Numbered from the stretch's first letter, positions 1-5,109 are shown. The stretch is 5,109 nucleotides of DNA from CAZQCI01 sp964592255 (GCA_964592255.1 CAZQCI010000133.1:1-5109), one strand, 5' to 3'. Translations and numbers: made by a program. The notes: generated by a model not told the origin, from the letters alone.

Positions 1-19
1 TCTTATTTTAAGAGGGGGA
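1..19. repeat. Truncated copy of a C/G-rich palindromic repeat
   Basis: The first 19 bases match 3902-3920 at 18 of 19 positions. The segment keeps the right arm of that palindrome (TTAAGAGGGGGA) and the start of its left arm (TCTTA at 1-5 pairs with TAAGA at 9-13). The rest of the left arm would lie before the window. The match shows that the element is dispersed and here sits just upstream of the rpmF promoter candidate. It may be the end of the preceding transcription unit, but no T-tract follows. Confidence 0.6.
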
Positions 20-36
20 GAATTCATTTCCATTTC

Positions 37-66
37 TTGACAAAGTTTCATTAGAAATAGTAAACC
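37..66 (+). promoter_or_regulatory. Candidate sigma-70 type promoter for the rpmF operon
   Basis: TTGACA at 37-42 is a perfect -35 consensus. The -10 is poor: the options are TAGTAA at 58-63 (15-nt spacer) or TAAACC at 61-66 (18-nt spacer), each matching TATAAT at about three of six positions. Transcription from here would give a short leader of about 20 nt before the rpmF start at 92. It is the only convincing -35 ahead of the six-gene run, so I infer that it drives rpmF and probably the downstream genes. Confidence 0.4.
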
Positions 67-91
67 CTCCCCAAATTTATAAGGAGAAGTT

Positions 92-274
92 ATGTCATTA
101 CCAAAAAGACGGGTGTCCAAATCTAAAAGAAATATGCGCCGTTCCCATGATGCGTTAACACCCAAATCTCTGGCTGTTTGTCCTCGTTGTAACGAGCCCA
201 AACTGCCTCACCGCGTGTGTATTCATTGTGGACATTACCGTGACCGTGAAGTGATTAAGATGGACAAAATTTAA
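92..274 (+). CDS. rpmF: 50S ribosomal protein L32
   Basis: This is a structural protein of the large ribosomal subunit. The 60-residue product has the normal length for L32. Its basic N-terminus contains the conserved PKRR..SKSKRNMRRSHDAL block (residues 4-22), followed by a zinc-ribbon with two Cys pairs, C30-P-R-C33 and C43-I-H-C46, so this is the zinc-binding (C+) form. The ATG is preceded by AAGGAG at 81-86 with a 5-nt spacer, which fixes the start. It is the first gene of the co-directional run. In many bacteria rpmF is followed by plsX and the fatty acid synthesis genes; here the next gene is acpP, 31 nt downstream. No upstream yceD-like gene is visible because the window begins just before the promoter. 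Confidence 0.97.
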   Translation: MSLPKRRVSKSKRNMRRSHDALTPKSLAVCPRCNEPKLPHRVCIHCGHYRDREVIKMDKI

Positions 275-305
275 TTTTCTGCAGACCCTTACTGACTAAC
301 GTTTC

Positions 306-557
306 ATGCCAAAGAAAAAATCAAATGCTCTTGAAGCCAAAATCAAGCAAATCATTGCCGATCAGCTTGGTTTGCGTAGTGATGAAATTGATGCCGAAAG
401 TAATTTGATTGATGACTTAGGTGCCGACTCCCTTGATATTGTGGAATTGATCATGACGATGGAAGAGGAGTTTGAAACGGAAATTCCTGATGTTGACGCC
501 GAAAAAATATTAACAGTTCAAAATATCATCGATTACGTTGCACAGAAAAAATCATAA
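306..557 (+). CDS. acpP: Acyl carrier protein
   Basis: This small acidic carrier holds growing acyl chains as thioesters on a 4'-phosphopantetheine arm during type II fatty acid synthesis in the cytosol. The 83-residue product is of normal size and carries the hallmark GADSLD motif, with Ser42 as the expected attachment site for holo-ACP synthase. The following helix (VELIMTMEEEFETEIPD) is very close to that of E. coli AcpP, so this is a primary-metabolism ACP rather than a polyketide or nonribosomal carrier. The N-terminus (MPKKKS) is unusually basic. No Shine-Dalgarno sequence precedes the ATG, yet an in-frame TAA at 297-299 rules out an earlier start. No other fatty acid synthesis gene is in the window. 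The rpiB start lies 9 nt after its stop. Confidence 0.96.
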   Translation: MPKKKSNALEAKIKQIIADQLGLRSDEIDAESNLIDDLGADSLDIVELIMTMEEEFETEIPDVDAEKILTVQNIIDYVAQKKS

Positions 558-566
558 TCCTTCCTT

Positions 567-1016
567 ATGGCAACCGATTTTTTAGTCATTGGCTCCGATC
601 ATGGCGGTTATTTACTCAAGCTAGAAATTCTCAAATGCTTGGCAGAAAAAAATATCAAAGCGGTGGATGTGGGGTGTTCTTCTGAAGAGTCCGTTGATTA
701 TCCCGACTATGCTGCCCTTGTCGCGCAAAAAGTTTCTTCTGGTCAGGCGGAACGCGGAATTTTGGTTTGTGGTACGGGCATTGGTATGGCCATTACCGCC
801 AATAAGTTTAAAGGGGTTCGTGCCGCTTCCATTTTTGATCTTGAAACAGCCCGATTAAGCCGTGAACACAACAATTTAAATGTTCTTTGTCTAGGGGGCC
901 GAGTTTTAAAACCACAATTGGCTTGTGAGATTGTCCGCACTTTTCTTGATACCCCTTTTGCTGGAGCTCGCCACGTAAAGAGGTTGGAAAAAATTAAGGA
1001 GATAGAAAACCAATGA
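567..1016 (+). CDS. rpiB: Ribose-5-phosphate isomerase B
   Basis: This cytosolic enzyme interconverts ribose 5-phosphate and ribulose 5-phosphate in the non-oxidative pentose phosphate pathway. The 149-residue product matches the RpiB/LacAB family in length and motifs: GSDHGG at 9-14 (D11, H12), the DYPDYA segment at 44-49, the catalytic-cysteine loop C68-GTGIGM, H101 in SREHNNLNV (ring opening), R112, and H136/R139 near the C-terminus (phosphate contacts by family analogy). Family members of the allose-6-phosphate or galactose-6-phosphate type are possible, but the housekeeping context favours RpiB. It starts 9 nt after acpP, in the same frame as the acpP stop, without a Shine-Dalgarno sequence (the preceding bases are pyrimidine-rich). 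Its stop overlaps the glyA start in ATGA. Ribulose 5-phosphate is a riboflavin precursor, so it is loosely linked to ribD downstream. Confidence 0.95.
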   Translation: MATDFLVIGSDHGGYLLKLEILKCLAEKNIKAVDVGCSSEESVDYPDYAALVAQKVSSGQAERGILVCGTGIGMAITANKFKGVRAASIFDLETARLSREHNNLNVLCLGGRVLKPQLACEIVRTFLDTPFAGARHVKRLEKIKEIENQ

Positions 1017-2254
1017 ACAAAAAAACACTCGACTCATTCGATCCGGAAATTTTTGCTTCCATTCAGGAAGAAACCAAACGCCAAGAATATAAATTGGAAA
1101 TGATTGCTTCCGAAAATTTTGTTTCCAAAGCAGTGATGGAAGCTCTTGGTTCGGTGATGACCAACAAATATGCCGAAGGGTATCCGCACAAACGGTATTA
1201 TGGGGGTTGTGAATGTGTTGATGTAGCCGAAGATTTGGCTATTCAAAGAGCCAAACAGCTTTTTGGTGCCGAACATGCTAACGTGCAACCGCACAGTGGT
1301 TCGCAAGCCAATATGGCCGTTTATCTTTCCTGTCTTGCCCCTGGGGATGTTGTGATGGGGCAGAGTCTTTCGGAAGGGGGCCATTTAACGCACGGGTCCC
1401 CCGTTAATTTTTCCGGTAAACTTTTTAAAATTGTTTCTTATGGACTCAATCATGCCACCGGTACTTTGGATTATGATCAAGTCCGCGACTTGGCTAAAAA
1501 GAACCGACCTAAACTGATTGTATGCGGGGCTTCCGCTTACCCTCGAAAAATCGATTTTAAAATTTTTAGAGATATTGCCGACGAAGTGGGTGCTCGTTTG
1601 ATGGCCGACATTGCTCATCCAGCAGGTCTTGTGGCCACAAAACTTCATCCCGATCCTATACCGTATTGTGATTATGTAACTACCACTACTCACAAAACAT
1701 TGCGTGGTCCGCGCGGGGGTATGATTTTATGCCGCGAGGCTTATGCCAAAGAAGTAGATAAATTAATTTTTCCAGGAATCCAAGGTGGGCCATTGATGCA
1801 TGTCATTGCGGCCAAAGCGGTTGCTTTCAAGGAAGATTTGCAACCGGATTATAAAGATTATTGCGCTCAAGTTATCAAAAATGCACAAACCTTGGCAGAG
1901 GGATTTGTACACGCCGGATTTGATCTTGTTTCTGGAGGAACAGATAACCATCTGATTCTCGTTGATTTGACTCAGCATGGTCTTTCGGGAAAAGAAGCGG
2001 AAGAAGCCTTGGGAAAAGCTGGTATTACGGTCAATAAAAATACTGTTCCTAAAGAAACACGTTCTCCTTTTGTTACCAGCGGTATTCGCGTGGGGACTCC
2101 TGCCTTGACTACGCGCGGCATGAAAGAAGCGGACATGAAAACTATCGCTGCTTGGATGGTTGATGTATTAAAAAATTCCAAAGACGAAAAGAAACTCAAT
2201 GATGTACATCATCAAGTGGAAGAATTGTGTAAAAAATTTCCCTTGTATCGGTAA
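1013..2254 (+). CDS. glyA: Serine hydroxymethyltransferase
   Basis: This cytosolic PLP enzyme converts serine and tetrahydrofolate to glycine and 5,10-methylene-tetrahydrofolate, the main source of one-carbon units. The 413-residue product is full length for the bacterial family. Visible active-site features are E34 in IASENF, Y53, Y63 in RYYGG, H124 in GGHLTHG (stacks on PLP), S174, D199 and H202 in DIAHPAG, the PLP lysine K228 in TTTTHKTLRGPRGG, and R359 in SGIRVGTPALTTRG (substrate carboxylate). Two local variants from the E. coli form are seen: GCECVD for GCEYVD, and Pro for Val/Ile after H202. Both lie beside, not at, the catalytic residues, so activity is expected. The start is supported by AAGGAG at 996-1001 (11-nt spacer) and the 4-base ATGA overlap with rpiB, which suggests translational coupling. 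Confidence 0.98.
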   Translation: MNKKTLDSFDPEIFASIQEETKRQEYKLEMIASENFVSKAVMEALGSVMTNKYAEGYPHKRYYGGCECVDVAEDLAIQRAKQLFGAEHANVQPHSGSQANMAVYLSCLAPGDVVMGQSLSEGGHLTHGSPVNFSGKLFKIVSYGLNHATGTLDYDQVRDLAKKNRPKLIVCGASAYPRKIDFKIFRDIADEVGARLMADIAHPAGLVATKLHPDPIPYCDYVTTTTHKTLRGPRGGMILCREAYAKEVDKLIFPGIQGGPLMHVIAAKAVAFKEDLQPDYKDYCAQVIKNAQTLAEGFVHAGFDLVSGGTDNHLILVDLTQHGLSGKEAEEALGKAGITVNKNTVPKETRSPFVTSGIRVGTPALTTRGMKEADMKTIAAWMVDVLKNSKDEKKLNDVHHQVEELCKKFPLYR

Positions 2255-2270
2255 CTCCATAAAATCCTCC

Positions 2271-2285
2271 CTCCCTTCAAGGGAG
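2271..2285. repeat. Short perfect palindrome between glyA and nrdR
   Basis: CTCCCTT and AAGGGAG (2271-2277 and 2279-2285) form a perfect 7-base inverted repeat around a single C. It starts 16 nt after the glyA stop. The flanks TAACTCC (2252-2258) and GGGG (2287-2290) recall the layout of the larger palindrome after ribD, so it may be a diverged copy of the same family. No T-run follows, so a terminator role is weak. Its right arm supplies the GGAG (2282-2285) that is the best, though distant (12-nt spacer), ribosome binding site for nrdR. Confidence 0.5.
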
Positions 2286-2297
2286 TGGGGCATATTA

Positions 2298-2753
2298 ATG
2301 AAATGCCCTTTTTGCAGTCATCCTGAAAGTAAATTAATCGACTCGCGCGTTTCCGGTGATGACGATATCATCCGTCGAAGGCGTGAATGTGAAGTGTGTC
2401 AAAAACGGTTTACCACTTACGAACGTGTGGAAGATATTTTACCGATGGTCGTCAAAAAAGACGGGCGCCGTGAGGTGTTTGATCGTTTGAAAATTTTACA
2501 CGGTATCAAAAAAGCATGCGAAAAACGTCCCGTGTCCACCGAGGTGATTGAGAAATTGGTGGATGACATCGAGCGCAAACTCCAGGAACAAAACGACAAA
2601 GAGGTGGGTTCCCCACTGATCGGTGAGATGATCATGGAGGCTCTCCATCGCATTGACCCAGTGGCTTATGTCCGCTTTGCGTCCGTTTACCGATCATTTA
2701 AAGATGTGAATGAGTTCATGGATGAGTTGAAAGGGATCCTCAAAGGAAAATAA
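2298..2753 (+). CDS. nrdR: Transcriptional repressor NrdR
   Basis: NrdR is a nucleotide-sensing repressor that binds NrdR boxes ahead of ribonucleotide reductase operons when dATP/ATP signals ample deoxynucleotides. The product from this start is 151 residues, the usual family length. An N-terminal zinc ribbon has C3-PF-C6 and C31-EV-C34, with the conserved RRRREC..C..RFTTYER block at 26-43. An ATP-cone domain follows at about 49-139, starting PMVVKKDGRREVFDR and ending YVRFASVYRSF. The frame is open further upstream to 2199, but that extension overlaps glyA, has no family similarity and would bury the universal MKCPFC start, so 2298 is chosen. No NrdR-box palindrome and no ribonucleotide reductase gene are visible in the window; its targets must be elsewhere. 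The nrdR-ribD adjacency is common in proteobacteria. Confidence 0.97.
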   Translation: MKCPFCSHPESKLIDSRVSGDDDIIRRRRECEVCQKRFTTYERVEDILPMVVKKDGRREVFDRLKILHGIKKACEKRPVSTEVIEKLVDDIERKLQEQNDKEVGSPLIGEMIMEALHRIDPVAYVRFASVYRSFKDVNEFMDELKGILKGK

Positions 2754-2759
2754 TATTTC

Positions 2760-2800
2760 GTCATGCCGGACTTGCCCCATTGGGGCAAGCCCGGGGTGAC
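2760..2800. repeat. Long imperfect hairpin repeat between nrdR and ribD
   Basis: Two 19-base arms (2760-2778 and 2782-2800) surround the 3-base centre ATT. As RNA, 16 positions pair by Watson-Crick rules, one is a G-U wobble and two are mismatched. The inner 8 bases (CTTGCCCC / GGGGCAAG) are perfect. The GTCATGCCGG...GGTGAC ends resemble dispersed palindromic repeats seen at gene borders in many proteobacterial genomes; this is recall, not a search. It fills most of the 58-nt gap. The bases after it (AGGTTTATCTT) lack a U-tract, so I do not call it an intrinsic terminator, but such a stable stem could reduce read-through or protect mRNA ends. Its edge contributes the weak CAGG (2800-2803) ahead of ribD. 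Confidence 0.7.
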
Positions 2801-2811
2801 AGGTTTATCTT

Positions 2812-3879
2812 ATGTACGACCAAGATGCCCGTTTCATGACCCGTTGTCTGCAACTGGCGCTTAAAGCCCGGGGGCAGACCTCTCCCAACCCGATGGTCGG
2901 TGCAGTGATTGTCAAAGACCACAAAATCATTGCCGAAGGATATCATTACAAAGCGGGGGAGTCGCATGCGGAAATTGACGCGCTGAAAAAAATAAAATTC
3001 AAGGCTTTGGGGGCCACACTTTATTGCAATTTAGAACCGTGTTTTCATCAAGGGCGAACGCCCCCTTGCGTTCATCAAATCATTAAAAGTGGAATTAAAA
3101 AAGTGGTGGTTGCTCATCAAGATCCTAATCCAAAAGTAGCGGGTCGATCACTCGCTTTACTTAAAAAATCTGGTATTGCGGTGCGTGTGGGAGTTTTGAA
3201 AAAAGAAGCCCAGTTTTTAAATCGTGTGTTTATCAAATGGATTACTCAAAACCGTCCTTATGTTTTACTCAAGGTGGCTATCAGTCAAGATGGAAAAATG
3301 ACTTCGCCTTCTCGTTGGATTACTGCCCCCAAAGCACGCCGGCGCGTGCATCAAATCCGTTCCCAATTTGATGCTATTTTAGTGGGAGTGAATACAATCT
3401 TGGCCGATAATCCTCAACTCAACGTCCGAGGAATTCGTAATGCTCATCAACCAGTACGGATTATTTTGGATACGCATTTAAAAATACCATTTACCGCACG
3501 CATTTTTAAATCTTCCGGCGGTAAAGTGCTTTTGGTTACTTCTGCAAAAAAATCTCCAAAAATAAAACAGTACCAAAAATTAGGGGCCGAAATTATTTTT
3601 GTAAAATCCACAAAAACAGGTTTGGATATTGCGGCGCTCCTTAAAAAATTGTCTAGAAGAGAAATAACGTCTCTGATGATTGAAGGTGGGGCGCAGGTTT
3701 ATGACAGTTTCATCCGGCAAAAACTGGTGGATGAATATTGTCTTTTTGTATCACCAAAAATAATCGGGCCAGAAGGGCTCCCTGCATTCCCTTTTTCTCT
3801 CTATAAAAGACTGATGCAACAATCCACAATTTTGAATGTGCATGGGAAAGATAAAGAGATGAGAAGGATAAAATGTTAA
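2812..3879 (+). CDS. ribD: Bifunctional riboflavin biosynthesis deaminase/reductase RibD
   Basis: RibD catalyses two consecutive early steps of riboflavin synthesis: deamination of the pyrimidine from GTP cyclohydrolase II, then NADPH-dependent reduction of the ribosyl side chain. The 355-residue product has both domains. The zinc-dependent deaminase (about 1-145) shows SPNPMVGAVIV, H52-A-E54, and P76-C77...GRTPPC86. The reductase (about 148-355) shows K154, DGK (160-162), W169-I-T, GVNTILADNPQLNVR (192-206), E291-GG and the VDEYCLFVSPKIIG strand. Oddities: Phe78 replaces the usual Ser after C77; the usual SLDGK is SQDGK; and the loop before WIT is about three residues shorter than in E. coli. 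The first ATG fits the E. coli N-terminus, although its ribosome binding site (CAGG, 8-nt spacer) is weak. No FMN riboswitch fits in the gap, and ribE, ribBA and ribH do not follow. Confidence 0.96.
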   Translation: MYDQDARFMTRCLQLALKARGQTSPNPMVGAVIVKDHKIIAEGYHYKAGESHAEIDALKKIKFKALGATLYCNLEPCFHQGRTPPCVHQIIKSGIKKVVVAHQDPNPKVAGRSLALLKKSGIAVRVGVLKKEAQFLNRVFIKWITQNRPYVLLKVAISQDGKMTSPSRWITAPKARRRVHQIRSQFDAILVGVNTILADNPQLNVRGIRNAHQPVRIILDTHLKIPFTARIFKSSGGKVLLVTSAKKSPKIKQYQKLGAEIIFVKSTKTGLDIAALLKKLSRREITSLMIEGGAQVYDSFIRQKLVDEYCLFVSPKIIGPEGLPAFPFSLYKRLMQQSTILNVHGKDKEMRRIKC

Positions 3880-3883
3880 GGAG

Positions 3884-3931
3884 TAACTCCCCGTGGCCCC
3901 CTCTTAATTTAAGAGGGGGATGGGGGCGTTA
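3884..3931. repeat. Palindromic repeat element downstream of ribD
   Basis: The core is a perfect 11-base inverted repeat, CCCCCTCTTAA (3897-3907) and its complement (3909-3919), around one T. Outside the core, TAAC-CCCC on the left (3884-3892) pairs with GGGG-GTTA on the right (3923-3931) with one mismatch and a short unpaired region, so the whole 48 bases form an imperfect palindrome ending in TAAC/GTTA. The right half recurs at 1-19. It begins 4 nt after the ribD stop. The hairpin is stable enough to act as a transcription barrier, but no U-tract follows; a CTTTTTTG run occurs only at 3975-3982. A dispersed, MITE-like or REP-like element is the best description; no transposase is present. 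Confidence 0.7.
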
Positions 3932-3942
3932 TAAAAATACAC

Positions 3943-4076
3943 CTATTGCTTGAAATTGTTTGAAATCGTAGCAACTTTTTTGACGCCTTTCCGATAAGCT
4001 CTCAAATAGAATTTCACTAACTCATTGACCTTGCAGAAGAATAACGCTTTGCGTCATATTTTTGTTTGGACTTCAT
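3943..4076 (-). pseudogene. Possible remnant of a small basic protein gene (one frameshift)
   Basis: On the minus strand an ATG at 4076-4074 opens a frame of 19 codons, rich in Lys, Arg and Ser, ending in TAG at 4019-4017. The adjacent frame continues open across this stop (ELVKFYLRAYRKG, then KVATISNNFKQ) to TAG at 3945-3943. Restoring one base near 4017-4022 (for example a third T in the TT of AGTTAG) would join them into about 44 residues. The joined peptide reads like a natural basic protein, and its stop lies 12 nt from the ribD-side palindrome, as expected for convergent genes. Against it, there is no clear ribosome binding site, and open frames this short arise by chance. I do not recognise a family. 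Treat as speculative. Confidence 0.2.
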
Positions 4077-4104
4077 TCTTCGTTTTCGTCTAGGTCATTT
4101 TTAG

Positions 4105-4109
4105 AGGAG
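4105..4109 (+). promoter_or_regulatory. Shine-Dalgarno sequence fixing the start of the terminal gene
   Basis: AGGAG lies 7 nt before the ATG at 4117, near ideal spacing. The overlapping ATG at 4113 hits TAG after four codons, so 4117 is the start. Upstream, TTGACG (3980-3985) and TTGACC (4025-4030) are possible -35 boxes, but neither has a -10 at acceptable spacing (TAGAAT at 4007-4012 is 21 nt from the first), so I do not call a promoter in 3932-4104. Confidence 0.75.
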
Positions 4110-4116
4110 AGCATGC

Positions 4117-5109
4117 ATGAGTATTAGTAAGGCCCAGTTTCTTGAGTTAGTTAAAACCTACGATGGAGTGGATGACACTCGACTTTCTACAGTCGTTGAC
4201 AGTTTTTGGGCTGCGGCTGGAGGAGGAGAAACCCTTGAATTAACCGCTCTTCAACGCACAAGAGATTCATTCGTTCAATCGGGTGATTCGTTGACGCCAA
4301 GCTTAGCCCATTGTGTGGAAGCGGTTACAGCTTTAGAACAAGGTGTAGCCCAAGCTCCTGCTGCGCGTTTAGCTGGTGACTCTGGTGTTACTCCACAAGT
4401 TCCTTCCACGGATCCTCAAGCTGATGTAAGCACCGCCGAAGTTTTAGCGGGTGTGCGGGCTTTTATGGATCAACTAGCCGTAGGGGAGGCTTCCGCTCAA
4501 ACAAGTTTAGGTTCAGGAGTTTCTTATCCCACAGTGACGGGTGATGCTTTGTTGGCCCGTAGGGAAGACGCCACCGTGCGCTATCTTACGGATGCCTTAG
4601 GCCATATTTCTCCCGAAACATTGGAGGGGATTGCTTTTGACTTCGACGAAGTCATGGCGCAAAAACAACATCCTCTAACGCCTAACAATTTGATGGCCAT
4701 GACTTTGTCCCATCTGCTTGTTGCCTTAGGTAAACCGGTTCCAAGCTTAAAAGTTACCGGAAATTTTACTCCCACTTATTTAACTATTCAAACAGCCGTC
4801 TTCTTAGCCAAACAAGGTGAACCTTTATTGCTTTACAGTAACGCGTATCCCGACAAATTGGCTAAATTTTTTAATGCTAATCCTTTTATTCGCGTTCTCT
4901 ATATGGGTTTGGATTATGCTGAAAAAAACTGTACCGCTAATCAAGTACGCTTGGCTCCGAATATTTTAAGCCGTCAGGATTTAATCGATGCGCAATTGGC
5001 TTTTGAAGAAGCCATGGCTGCTAAGGTGGATAAAGTTGGGTTTTATGGTTTAACACCTGAGGAACGTTTTGCCTTGGCTGACCTGGCTCTTCATGGCACG
5101 GCGGTTACC
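4117..5109 (+). CDS. Unrecognised large protein, 3' end outside the window
   Basis: An ATG with a good Shine-Dalgarno sequence opens a frame of 331 codons with no stop before the window ends. I do not recognise the family. There is no signal peptide and no clear membrane segment, so the visible part is probably cytosolic. Layout: a predicted helical N-terminal region (about 1-80, including TRLSTVVDSFWAAAGG); a linker rich in Ala, Pro, Thr and Ser (about 78-106, which looks disordered); then a longer probably globular part (from about 107) with mixed hydrophobic strands and helices, such as GEPLLLYSNAYPDK (234-247), NPFIRVLYMGLDYAEKNC (255-272) and LTPEERFALADLALHG (312-327). Only two Cys are present (C66, C272). 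No nucleotide-binding, metal-binding or protease motif is evident. It lies 237 nt after ribD with its own leader, so it is probably a separate transcription unit. Confidence 0.85.
   Translation, partial: MSISKAQFLELVKTYDGVDDTRLSTVVDSFWAAAGGGETLELTALQRTRDSFVQSGDSLTPSLAHCVEAVTALEQGVAQAPAARLAGDSGVTPQVPSTDPQADVSTAEVLAGVRAFMDQLAVGEASAQTSLGSGVSYPTVTGDALLARREDATVRYLTDALGHISPETLEGIAFDFDEVMAQKQHPLTPNNLMAMTLSHLLVALGKPVPSLKVTGNFTPTYLTIQTAVFLAKQGEPLLLYSNAYPDKLAKFFNANPFIRVLYMGLDYAEKNCTANQVRLAPNILSRQDLIDAQLAFEEAMAAKVDKVGFYGLTPEERFALADLALHGTAVT

Noticed and set aside
667..940. Alternative frames on both strands inside rpiB
   Set aside because: They overlap the intact, motif-complete rpiB and have no recognisable content or start signals.
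1034..2199. Several minus-strand open frames across glyA
   Set aside because: They are antisense shadows of an unmistakable full-length glyA and show no protein-family motifs.
2199..2297. Upstream extension of the nrdR frame starting inside glyA
   Set aside because: It overlaps the glyA end, has no family similarity, and NrdR proteins begin at the MKCPFC motif encoded from 2298.
2251..2297. Intrinsic terminator after glyA
   Set aside because: The 7-base palindrome has no following T-run and the next gene begins 13 nt later in the same direction.
2754..2811. FMN riboswitch ahead of ribD
   Set aside because: The 58-nt gap is too short and is filled by a simple two-arm hairpin with none of the multi-helix RFN-element layout.
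3950..3966. Direct repeat TTGAAAT at 3950-3956 and 3960-3966
   Set aside because: Two 7-base units 10 nt apart in AT-rich DNA are expected by chance; not enough to call an operator.
3946..3981. Possible terminator TTGCT...AGCAA followed by a T-run
   Set aside because: The stem is only five pairs with a 19-nt loop, too weak for an intrinsic terminator.
4581..4775. Minus-strand open frame of 64 codons
   Set aside because: It lies wholly antisense to the open frame from 4117, which has a strong ribosome binding site and spans the whole region.
1..5109. CRISPR array, tRNA, rRNA, transposase or phage genes
   Set aside because: No regularly spaced repeats, no tRNA-like cloverleaf, and no mobile-element protein motif were seen on either strand.

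Overview
The window looks like a chromosomal housekeeping segment from a moderately AT-rich Gram-negative bacterium, most likely an uncultivated deltaproteobacterium-like lineage. The lineage call is an inference from gene order (rpmF, acpP, rpiB, glyA, nrdR, ribD), which matches the backbone of a long cluster I recall from deltaproteobacteria such as Geobacter. No rRNA or other phylogenetic marker was tested.

Positions 1-3879 hold six co-directional, apparently intact genes on the + strand: rpmF (50S protein L32), acpP (acyl carrier protein), rpiB (ribose-5-phosphate isomerase B), glyA (serine hydroxymethyltransferase), nrdR (ribonucleotide reductase repressor) and ribD (riboflavin deaminase/reductase). 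Gaps are short (31, 9, -4, 43 and 58 nt), so they are probably one or a few transcripts, led by a TTGACA-type promoter candidate at 37-42. The set joins translation, lipid synthesis, pentose phosphate and one-carbon metabolism, control of deoxynucleotide synthesis, and riboflavin synthesis. Against the remembered cluster, plsX-fabH-fabD-fabG (between rpmF and acpP), fabF (between acpP and rpiB) and ribE-ribBA-ribH-nusB (after ribD) are missing here, so this looks like a collapsed version.

Short G/C-rich palindromes sit at several gene borders: 1-19 (partial), 2271-2285, 2760-2800 and 3884-3931. The first and last are near-identical in their core; the second resembles them; the third is a different, longer hairpin. 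None has a good T-tract, so they look more like dispersed palindromic elements than canonical terminators.

Positions 3880-4116 are a 237-nt intergenic stretch with the last palindrome and a faint minus-strand reading frame (4076 to 3943) that needs one frameshift to be continuous. From 4117 a good ribosome binding site starts an open frame that runs off the window at 5109 (331 codons seen). I do not recognise this protein. It looks cytosolic, with an Ala/Pro/Thr-rich linker, and is the least explained part of the window.
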